This document shows positions 1 to 5,163 of a DNA stretch of 7,742 nucleotides, in pieces (within the stretch, counting starts at the first letter, position 1; the number at the start of each line of letters is the position of its first letter). A program made the position numbers and the translations under genes. Source of the DNA: Flavobacteriaceae bacterium (GTDB taxonomy: Bacteria > Bacteroidota > Bacteroidia > Flavobacteriales > Flavobacteriaceae); assembly GCA_023301205.1 (NCBI GenBank), contig JALZVC010000108.1:1-7742 (forward strand), in the 5' to 3' direction. The notes under the pieces are model-generated. The model was given only the letters and a program-made list of their open reading frames with translations, was not told where the DNA came from and made no database searches.

Positions 1-255
1 TTTTGAGTTGTTTGTCTTTCCTGGTTATTAATAGAAACTAGGTATAATCCTGCCATAAGATTATGAGTGTCTATCCCAATAGTATTGATAAACTTGTTTT
101 CTTAAGGTGTTAAAAATACGAATTTCTGAGTCATTTAATACAACTCCATTTATTGAAAATCTATCTGTTGCAAGATTAGGCGATATGGAAAAGTCGTCTA
201 CCAGGTTATCCTTTGCATTTAAAATGGTGCAATTTTCTGATGTAAAGGAGTGTAA
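1..255 (-). pseudogene. Decayed type IX secretion cargo C-terminus (type A sorting domain), frameshifted, cut by window edge
   Basis: Read on the minus strand, positions 255 to 61 are open in one frame and encode FSISPNLATDRFSINGVVL, then a segment ending NTLRKQVY, before a stop at 61-63. A second frame, shifted by one base, takes over at about position 89 and reads IDTHNLMAGLYLVSIN, then NQERQTTQ up to the window edge. Joined, the two halves match the usual layout of a type A sorting domain: FxxxPNP, a central IFNTLGK strand, then IDxxxLxxGxYLV and a KQTxK-like end. That domain directs secreted flavobacterial proteins to the type IX machine. The frame is closed upstream by a stop at 256-258 and no cargo domain precedes it. 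Two usually invariant residues are changed: PNP to PNL (codon 172-174) and LGK to LRK (codon 100-102). I infer a relic of a deleted gene. A sequencing error could explain the frameshift alone but not the missing N-terminus. Confidence 0.8.
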
Positions 256-392
256 CTAATCTGTTTCATAATTTTTTTGTTAAATTATTGGGCTATAGTC
301 TCCTAATAAAACACCTAATTAGAAATCACCAAAAAAAATGTTGACCTGTAAGGTTTTAATGAAAAGTTTGAAATGTTCTTTGTTGAGGTGAG

Positions 393-1070
393 TTACTGTA
401 AATGGTTGAAGAATTTTTGAAAAGCATCAATATGTTCTATGTCTTCGAAGTAATCAACGTCATTCTTCTCTTCTAAAAGGATTACTTTCTCTTCTTTTAA
501 ATCTGCCAGCGTAGCTGCTAATACGGTTTCTGTGCCCCAGTTTTTATTCTTGAAAATTTCAGGATTTATCTTTTTCATACCTAATAAATAGTACCCTCCA
601 TCTTCTGCAGGACCCACAACAGCATCGTTGGTTTTTAATTGCTCAAAGGCGTGGTCTAAATCGTTTGCCGTCATATCATACATATCACTGCCTATAATAA
701 TTGCTTGCTCATAGCCTAATTGAAATACTTCTTTGAAGGCATTTTCCATCCGGACTCCTAGGTCATCACCATATTGCAAATATTTGTGATATTCCTCAGG
801 ATCCCAAAAATCACCTTCGCGTAATTTTACTGAATAGTATACAAATTTATCTGCATCTATTGGGGTAGTGATTTTTACAGTATGTTCTAGTAAAAATGTG
901 TAAATAGCTAATGCTGCTGGATCACCTACGGTAGCTGCGAGTCTAGTTTTGCACTTGCCTAATTCTGGATTACGGGTAAAAATGATAAGTGCATTTCTTG
1001 ATTTTGGATAATGAAACGTTTCTTCTTCTGCTCCCTTATCTGCATTTGTTTTCAATCCTAAAATTGCCAT
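393..1070 (-). CDS. DUF2064 / CofC-like GT-A transferase of the radical SAM-associated 'transferase 1' type
   Basis: A 225-residue soluble protein of the nucleotidyl/glycosyl-transferase A fold. Family signatures are visible in order: an N-terminal nucleotide-binding strand and loop FTRNPELGKCKTRL (residues 31-44), GSDMYDMT (127-134, carrying the acidic metal-site residue; relatives more often read GSDCPDLT), VGPAEDGGYYLLG (152-164), and a late acidic NDVDYFEDI (203-211). The first 20 or so residues are an extra hydrophilic tail. The ATG at 1068-1070 is kept because no other methionine precedes the conserved core and it lies 2 nt after the rhodanese stop codon, which implies translational coupling. 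The family (TIGR04282-like) was defined by its co-occurrence with radical SAM enzymes such as the one two genes upstream. Its substrate is not established; adding a sugar or nucleotidyl group to the product of this pathway is inference. It is the last gene of the operon. Confidence 0.85.
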   Translation of the reverse strand: MAILGLKTNADKGAEEETFHYPKSRNALIIFTRNPELGKCKTRLAATVGDPAALAIYTFLLEHTVKITTPIDADKFVYYSVKLREGDFWDPEEYHKYLQYGDDLGVRMENAFKEVFQLGYEQAIIIGSDMYDMTANDLDHAFEQLKTNDAVVGPAEDGGYYLLGMKKINPEIFKNKNWGTETVLAATLADLKEEKVILLEEKNDVDYFEDIEHIDAFQKFFNHLQ

Positions 1071-1072
1071 GG

Positions 1073-1582
1073 CTATTGTTCTTTACTGTAGACTTTAATT
1101 CCTTCTTTTAACCACTTACTCCAGGCTTTAGAAAAAGTATGAACACTGTCGGTTACTTTTTCATTATTATTTAGTACAGGATATTCTTTGTTTTTCCACT
1201 CAAAGATGCCGCCGTATAAATTTTTTACATTAGTATATCCTGCTTTTTTTAATTTTTCTCCTATCATTTCAGATCGGATACCTACAGAGCAATAGACTAC
1301 AATTGGTGTGTCTTTATCTGGAATTTCTTCGGAAATTGTATCGACTGAAAAATCCTCAAAACCCACTAAACTTGCCCCTTTAAGATGGCTCACGTTATAC
1401 TCATCATCTTCTCTGCTATCTAATATCTCAATATCACTATTAACTTGCAGCATCATGAGTTCCTCAACAGAGATATAAGGAACACTTCTCGTATTGTATT
1501 TATTTAATAACGCATCCAAAGACTTTTGAGAAAAACCTGAATGTGCTATTAAAAAGAAAATAAAAAGGGTAGATAATTTCAT
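1073..1582 (-). CDS. Exported single-domain rhodanese (sulfurtransferase-like)
   Basis: A 169-residue protein beginning with a Sec signal peptide: MK, a hydrophobic core LFIFFLIAHSG, and a likely signal peptidase I site near GFSQ (residues 17-19). Mature protein should therefore be periplasmic. One rhodanese domain spans about residues 36-136. It has the entry strand ILDSRE (53-58), HLKGA (66-70), and the active-site loop CSVGIRS with the persulfide-forming cysteine at 98, so it should be catalytically competent. YGGIFEWK (123-130) is the usual end of the fold. A tail of about 30 residues rich in Lys, Trp and Ser follows and belongs to no domain I recognise. It lies 5 nt after arsS and 2 nt before the transferase gene, so it is co-transcribed with them. 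Its donor and acceptor are unknown. The export signal is notable because its neighbours look cytoplasmic. Confidence 0.88.
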   Translation of the reverse strand: MKLSTLFIFFLIAHSGFSQKSLDALLNKYNTRSVPYISVEELMMLQVNSDIEILDSREDDEYNVSHLKGASLVGFEDFSVDTISEEIPDKDTPIVVYCSVGIRSEMIGEKLKKAGYTNVKNLYGGIFEWKNKEYPVLNNNEKVTDSVHTFSKAWSKWLKEGIKVYSKEQ

Positions 1583-1587
1583 GGTGT

Positions 1588-2661
1588 CTATTCAGTGACA
1601 GCTCCTTGGCAGCTACTTCCTGCACCGGCAGTGCAACCATAGCAATGTTGTGAGATAACAATATTTCTATCGTTTAAAAGATCTTCGTTATACTCTTTTA
1701 TATGCTTTACTTTACTTGCAACCGGTAATTTAAGCATTTGGTTAAAGTCACAATCATATAAATACCCGTCCCAAGAAATCGAGATTGTATTAGTACACAT
1801 TACATTTTCTACCGCGGCAGGATTGTATGCCTCTACTAGCTGATACATATAGTCTTCATAGTTCTCACTTGCGATAAGATAATCAAGAAAACGTGCAATT
1901 GGTAAATTTGTAATGGCAAATAGATTGTGAAAACGAATGTCAAAATCTTCTAATAAAGCGGCTTTCATTTCTTTCTCCATACTTGCTTGATCTCCTGGTA
2001 GGTAAGCCCCGTTAGGGTTGTATACTAAGTCTAGACGCAGGTCGCTATCTGGCATACCATACCCTCTAGCATTTAATTCTTGAAGAGCTGTAATACTTAA
2101 ATCAAAAACACCTTCACCTCTTTGCTTGTCTGTCTTTCCTCTTGTCCAGTGTGGCATAGAGCTTACCACGTGTACATTATGTTTTTTAAAGAAGTCTGGT
2201 AGATCGTAATATTTTTTATTAGCCCTAATAATAGTTAGGTTACTTCGCACTATAAAATCTTTAATTCCAGCTTTACTCGCTTCTTCAACAAATCTTCTAA
2301 AATGTGGATTCATCTCTGGCGCTCCACCGGTAAGGTCTAGGGTGTGAGCTTCTGTATTTCGTATTACCTCAAGACACTGCTCCATGGTTTCCCAGGTCAT
2401 AATCTCTTTACGGTCTGGGCCGGCATCTACATGACAGTGCTCGCACACTTGGTTACACATATAACCAACGTTTATTTGTAATATCTCTAGCTTTTTAGGA
2501 CGAAGGGGAAGTTGGTTCGTTTCTTTTATTTTTTGAGCAAAAGTGGGTAGTTCGCCATTTTGGAAAATACCATTGCTTAAAATTTCAACTTGGCGCTTTG
2601 CATTTGCAAGTTCTGCGTCTCGTTTTTGTAAAGATTGCTGTTTTAGTTTTGCCATAGTCAT
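1588..2661 (-). CDS. arsS: ArsS-type radical SAM enzyme (arsenosugar biosynthesis family, DUF3641 C-terminus)
   Basis: A 357-residue radical SAM protein. The cluster motif CNQVCEHC binds the [4Fe-4S] through Cys69, Cys73 and Cys76, and HVDAGPDR follows as in this family. TGGAPEMNPHF (111-121) is the SAM-contacting segment. The C-terminal DUF3641-type region holds Cys289, Cys304, Cys340, Cys343 and Cys351, including HCYGCTAGAGSSCQG, which probably ligates a further iron-sulfur cluster. Some relatives are selenoproteins; here all these positions are ordinary TGC/TGT cysteine codons. Characterised ArsS enzymes join the 5'-deoxyadenosyl group of SAM to a dimethylated arsenic(III) species, the first carbon-arsenic step towards arsenosugars. 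The ATG at 2659-2661 is used here. A second in-frame ATG at 2653-2655 is equally plausible, because an AGGA lies 7 nt before it. No arsM methyltransferase is present in the window, so arsenic as substrate is family-based inference. Confidence 0.88.
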   Translation of the reverse strand: MTMAKLKQQSLQKRDAELANAKRQVEILSNGIFQNGELPTFAQKIKETNQLPLRPKKLEILQINVGYMCNQVCEHCHVDAGPDRKEIMTWETMEQCLEVIRNTEAHTLDLTGGAPEMNPHFRRFVEEASKAGIKDFIVRSNLTIIRANKKYYDLPDFFKKHNVHVVSSMPHWTRGKTDKQRGEGVFDLSITALQELNARGYGMPDSDLRLDLVYNPNGAYLPGDQASMEKEMKAALLEDFDIRFHNLFAITNLPIARFLDYLIASENYEDYMYQLVEAYNPAAVENVMCTNTISISWDGYLYDCDFNQMLKLPVASKVKHIKEYNEDLLNDRNIVISQHCYGCTAGAGSSCQGAVTE

Positions 2662-2678
2662 TTCCTATGAGGTAGGAA
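2662..2678 (-). promoter_or_regulatory. Small dyad directly before the arsS start
   Basis: The arms TTCCTA and TAGGAA are perfect complements separated by 5 nt. In the minus-strand mRNA the 3' arm contains AGGA, the only Shine-Dalgarno-like sequence in the leader, and it abuts the first arsS ATG. A 6-bp hairpin here could mask the start region. Whether it folds or regulates in vivo is inference, since six base pairs is modest. Confidence 0.35.
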
Positions 2679-2704
2679 TTTCAATTTCAGAACACTTTAT
2701 TTGT

Positions 2705-2729
2705 TACAATTAAAGCGCTTTAGTTTGTA
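2705..2729. promoter_or_regulatory. Operator-like palindrome in the AhpD-like/arsS intercistronic gap
   Basis: Positions 2711-2722 are the perfect 12-bp palindrome TAAAGCGCTTTA. It is flanked by further complementary arms TACAA (2705-2709) and TTGTA (2725-2729), offset by 1-2 nt. The AAGCGCTT core with a central CG resembles operators bound by LacI-family regulators, but no regulator gene is in view. It lies in the 92-nt gap between the first and second genes of the operon, where I see no clear -7 promoter box. It could be an operator, an RNA-processing hairpin or an attenuator. Confidence 0.4.
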
Positions 2730-2753
2730 CTTTGTTTTCTTAACTTTCAAGGA

Positions 2754-3092
2754 CTACATTTCTAGTTTATTCACCTTATTCATCATCATAGTTCCATGGA
2801 CTAGTGTAGCGCCACTTTTAATGGCTGCACCTACGTGAATGGCCTCCATCATTTGTTCTTTTGTTACTCCGCGTTGCAGCGTGTCTTTTGTATATGCATC
2901 TATGCAATAAGGGCATTGCTCTGTATGTGAAACAGCCAATGCTATAAGTGCTTTTTCTCTTGCGGTCAATGCGCCTTCTTCAAAAACTTTTCCGTAGTAA
3001 TCAAAAAATTTGTTACCTAGTTCTTCACTCCATTCTGTGATTTTACCAAATTTACGAAGATCTGCTGGATCATAATAGTTGTTAGATGCCAT
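2754..3092 (-). CDS. AhpD-like / carboxymuconolactone decarboxylase-family protein, arsenosugar-cluster type
   Basis: A 112-residue all-helical protein of the AhpD/CMD fold. The core is LTAREKALIALAVSHTEQC (residues 42-60) followed by PYCIDAYTKDTLQRG, giving a redox CxxC at Cys60 and Cys63, then the typical EAIHVGAAIKSGATLVHG helix (83-100). The classic AhpD histidine four residues after the second cysteine is Tyr67 here. The protein matches the peroxidase-like family that accompanies ArsS radical SAM enzymes; its reaction is not established, and a thiol redox role is inference. The open frame continues upstream to 3209, but I choose the ATG at 3090-3092. It begins the conserved sequence MASNNYYDP, and a promoter box at 3145-3152 lies inside the longer version, so transcripts from it could not encode the extension. 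It is the first gene of the four-gene operon. Confidence 0.85.
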   Translation of the reverse strand: MASNNYYDPADLRKFGKITEWSEELGNKFFDYYGKVFEEGALTAREKALIALAVSHTEQCPYCIDAYTKDTLQRGVTKEQMMEAIHVGAAIKSGATLVHGTMMMNKVNKLEM

Positions 3093-3144
3093 AATGTTTT
3101 TTATATACGGGATTAAGTCAACTTTTGTTTTAAATAATTGATGG

Positions 3145-3152
3145 CAAATATA
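3145..3152 (-). promoter_or_regulatory. Promoter -7 box of the AhpD-like/arsS operon
   Basis: The minus strand reads TATATTTG, an exact match to the Bacteroidota -7 consensus TAnnTTTG, about 52 nt before the chosen start at 3092. No clear TTG -33 element is found at the usual distance. Placement and consensus support it as the operon promoter. Confidence 0.6.
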
Positions 3153-3209
3153 CACATTAGACAATAATTTTTCTGATAGCTTACACCTAAGCCTCAAATA
3201 AATCAACAC

Positions 3210-3427
3210 ACTATGGGATGTGTCATTTTTAGTAGAGATTCTACTTTTAGTATTTCATTTGTATTCCTGATACTTTATAACTAAAAGCGACAATAATTAG
3301 ATGTAACAGCGAGATAATTAGGTTGTTGCGAATAATTTCTAAGGTTGCAAAAAATTATGTAATTAAATCAAAAAAAAATTATTTGTTAATTTTTTGTTTA
3401 AATGGTTTTTTTTTCGTTTAATACCTA
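3210..3427. other. AT-rich divergent intergenic region
   Basis: This stretch separates the minus-strand operon from the plus-strand small gene. It is very AT-rich, with poly-A and poly-T runs around 3371-3420. It contains a short hairpin (arms AGTAGA/TCTACT, 3231-3245) and no open frame I can support. It probably serves only as spacing and upstream promoter sequence. Confidence 0.5.
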
Positions 3428-3435
3428 TATATTTG
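3428..3435 (+). promoter_or_regulatory. Promoter -7 box of the small 83-residue gene
   Basis: TATATTTG matches the Bacteroidota TAnnTTTG box exactly. Transcription should begin around 3440-3443, leaving a leader of about 15 nt to the ATG at 3456 or about 42 nt to the in-frame ATG at 3483. The -33 element is weak. Confidence 0.6.
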
Positions 3436-3455
3436 AAATTATTGGCGCATAGTCA

Positions 3456-3707
3456 ATGCAATTAACAAGAAATAAGAAAAGAATGGATATAATAGAAGAG
3501 GCATTAGCCTTTGAAAAAGAAAAAACAAGTTTTAAGACTACTAGTGAACGTATTCATGCATCAAGAAAAGCAAAAGAAATGATTCTTGGGGTAAATGAAG
3601 TTTATAAAGAATCTCAAGACCCAGAATTAATGGATTTGATGAAACGTCTTACGGCAGTCAAGCAGAAAATTGAAAAACGTCTTAAGGGTCGTTCTTTGAC
3701 AGCTTAA
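3456..3707 (+). CDS. Small charged helical protein of unknown function
   Basis: An 83-residue protein I do not recognise. It is rich in Lys, Arg and Glu, has no cysteine, no signal peptide and no membrane segment, and is predicted from composition to be mostly alpha-helical. One helical stretch is around residues 8-24 (RMDIIEEALAFEKEK) and another is around 56-78 (ELMDLMKRLTAVKQKIEKRL), with heptad-like hydrophobic spacing that would suit a coiled coil or nucleic-acid contact. It stands alone, with its own promoter box 21 nt upstream and a strong terminator 20 nt downstream, which supports it as a real gene. The start is uncertain: the in-frame ATG at 3483 is preceded by AAGAAAAGA and would give 74 residues. 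It could be a cytoplasmic regulatory or nucleoid-associated protein, but nothing in the sequence proves that. Confidence 0.75.
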   Translation: MQLTRNKKRMDIIEEALAFEKEKTSFKTTSERIHASRKAKEMILGVNEVYKESQDPELMDLMKRLTAVKQKIEKRLKGRSLTA

Positions 3708-3727
3708 TCAATACTATAAATTTTCAC

Positions 3728-3759
3728 AAACCCATTCTAGATAAGGATGGGTTTTTTTT
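3728..3759 (+). terminator. Intrinsic terminator of the small gene
   Basis: A 10-bp stem, AAACCCATTC against GGATGGGTTT with one G-T wobble, closes a 7-nt loop TAGATAA. It runs into eight T residues at 3752-3759. It starts 20 nt after the stop codon. The opposite strand has only three T residues after the stem, so it should act mainly on plus-strand transcripts. Confidence 0.9.
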
Positions 3760-3813
3760 GTACTTTTTTTTAGTGTATAATGATCAGTAACAATCAGCTA
3801 ATTAAGCTGTTAG

Positions 3814-5097
3814 TTAAAGTGATTTTAAAATCCGCTCGAGCGCCATACCACGAGAGCCTTTTACTAGTATGGTTGCATTTTTTGGCTTTTGGCTATGCAG
3901 TTTAGCTTCTAAATCTTTAAATGTTGTACATAGATTAATTCTAGGATCTGTAGTCGTTATCTTGCTGAAATTTTCTCCAACTAAATATGCGATATCTCCA
4001 ATGTTTTGGTCTGTAATCATATTTGAAATCGCTTGATGTTCTTCTTCAGCAATGTCTCCCAGCTCAAACATATCACCAAGGATCAATATTTTATTCGCTC
4101 CTTCTGTCTGCTTAAAGTTGTCTAGCGCTGCAGTCATACTGGTAGGATTTGCATTATACGCGTCTAAAATAATTGTATGTCCGTTTTGTGCTATTATTTG
4201 AGATCGATTATTAGTAGGGATGTATGATTCAATAGCATTTTTAATTGCTGTTTCTGAAACTTTAAAGTATTGCCCAATTGCTATAGCCGCGGCAATATTG
4301 TGAAAATTATACAACCCAATCAAGTTGCTCTTTATTTCTTGGTTTTTATAAGATAGTATGAGTGTTTTAGAGGCGTCTAAGAGTTTTACTTCGCAATCAT
4401 GGGCTTTACCCCCGAAGGTGTACTTGTTTTCTTTTCTAGTAAGGTCAAGTTGTTTTTGGTCATTTGCATTAACAAAAAGTAACCCGTTTGTTTTCGAAAT
4501 GTATTTATATAATTCTGTTTTCCCTATTATCACGCCTTGAAGACTACCAAAGCCTTCAATGTGCGCTTTTCCAAAGTTGGTAATATAGCCATAGTTGGGC
4601 GCTGCAATGTCGGCTAAAGCTTCTATCTCTTTAATATGATTTGCTCCCATTTCTACGATACCTAATTCTGTATCGTTAGTCATGGCGAGCAATGTAAGTG
4701 GCACGCCTATGTGATTATTTAAATTTCCTGAAGTCGCCGTAGTGTTGTACTTTTTTGAAAGTACCGCGTTAATTAATTCTTTGGTAGTCGTTTTTCCATT
4801 GCTACCTGTTAAAACAAGTATTGGAGCCCTTAAATATTTTCTGTGATAGGTGGCTAATTTTTGTAAGGTTTTTAAACTGTTTCTTGTTAGTATGGTCTTA
4901 CCTGTGTTTTCGTGATAGTCTATTTGATCAATGACGACTTTACTAGCACCAAGCGCTAAAGCTTCTTTTGCAAATGTATTTCCATTAAAGTTGTCCCCAC
5001 TCAGTGCAAAAAATAAGCAACCTTTTTTAATTTTTCGTGTATCTGTACAGATTCCTGTACTGGATAAAAAGTCTTTATGTAGTTGTTCTATCTTCAT
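3814..5097 (-). CDS. murF: UDP-N-acetylmuramoyl-tripeptide--D-alanyl-D-alanine ligase
   Basis: MurF adds D-Ala-D-Ala to the UDP-MurNAc-tripeptide, using ATP, in the last cytoplasmic step of peptidoglycan precursor synthesis. The 427-residue protein has the three Mur-ligase domains. The N-terminal substrate domain contains TDTRKIKKGCLFFALSG (about 18-34). The central ATPase has the P-loop GSNGKTT (98-104), the EMGANHIKEI metal-site segment (149-158), and a GKTELYKY stretch (192-199) in the area of the carbamylated lysine. The C-terminal domain has DAYNANPTSM (312-321), LGDMFELGDIAEEEH (340-354) and VKGSRGMALERIL at the end. All key residues are intact. The ATG at 5095-5097 is chosen; the frame can be extended five codons to a TTG, but that would run into the terminator stem region. 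It lies downstream of gldJ on the same strand, separated from it by a hairpin. Confidence 0.96.
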   Translation of the reverse strand: MKIEQLHKDFLSSTGICTDTRKIKKGCLFFALSGDNFNGNTFAKEALALGASKVVIDQIDYHENTGKTILTRNSLKTLQKLATYHRKYLRAPILVLTGSNGKTTTKELINAVLSKKYNTTATSGNLNNHIGVPLTLLAMTNDTELGIVEMGANHIKEIEALADIAAPNYGYITNFGKAHIEGFGSLQGVIIGKTELYKYISKTNGLLFVNANDQKQLDLTRKENKYTFGGKAHDCEVKLLDASKTLILSYKNQEIKSNLIGLYNFHNIAAAIAIGQYFKVSETAIKNAIESYIPTNNRSQIIAQNGHTIILDAYNANPTSMTAALDNFKQTEGANKILILGDMFELGDIAEEEHQAISNMITDQNIGDIAYLVGENFSKITTTDPRINLCTTFKDLEAKLHSQKPKNATILVKGSRGMALERILKSL

Positions 5098-5110
5098 AAA
5101 ATAAAAGTAC

Positions 5111-5143
5111 AAAAAAACCCTTCACTGCTAATGAAGGGTTTTT
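5111..5143 (-). terminator. Strong intrinsic terminator between gldJ and murF
   Basis: A perfect 12-bp stem (AAAAACCCTTCA against TGAAGGGTTTTT) with a 7-nt loop is followed on the minus strand by seven T residues. It begins about 20 nt after the gldJ stop. The T-tract ends only 13 nt before the murF ATG. It should terminate gldJ transcripts, wholly or in part. The plus strand also has a five-T end, but no gene reads that way. Confidence 0.88.
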
Positions 5144-5163
5144 AAAATATCTGTGTCTAAAAA

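Noticed and set aside
331..354. Possible terminator of the arsS operon (ACCT/AGGT stem then eight T on the minus strand).
   Set aside because: The stem is only 4 bp and 5 nt separate it from the T-run, too weak to call. The real end of the transcript is not evident.
1600..1660. Possible selenocysteine codon in the arsS C-terminal cysteine motif.
   Set aside because: All the relevant positions are TGC or TGT. No in-frame TGA is present, so this member is the cysteine form.
3093..3209. 39-residue N-terminal extension of the AhpD-like protein.
   Set aside because: The promoter box at 3145-3152 lies within it and the conserved family sequence begins at the ATG at 3092. The extension has no family match.
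3231..3248. Short hairpin AGTAGA/TCTACT followed by TTTT.
   Set aside because: No plus-strand gene lies upstream for it to terminate, and the stem is only 6 bp.
3795..3809. Dyad CAGCT-AATTA-AGCTG just after the murF stop.
   Set aside because: The stem is 5 bp with no T-tract on the minus strand, so it does not qualify as a murF terminator.
4358..4540. 60-codon plus-strand open frame opposite murF.
   Set aside because: It lies wholly antisense to a well-conserved gene, with no promoter box or recognisable product.
5098..5112. Extension of murF to an upstream TTG.
   Set aside because: It adds only YFYF-type residues and runs into the terminator T-tract. The ATG at 5097 begins the conserved MurF N-terminus.
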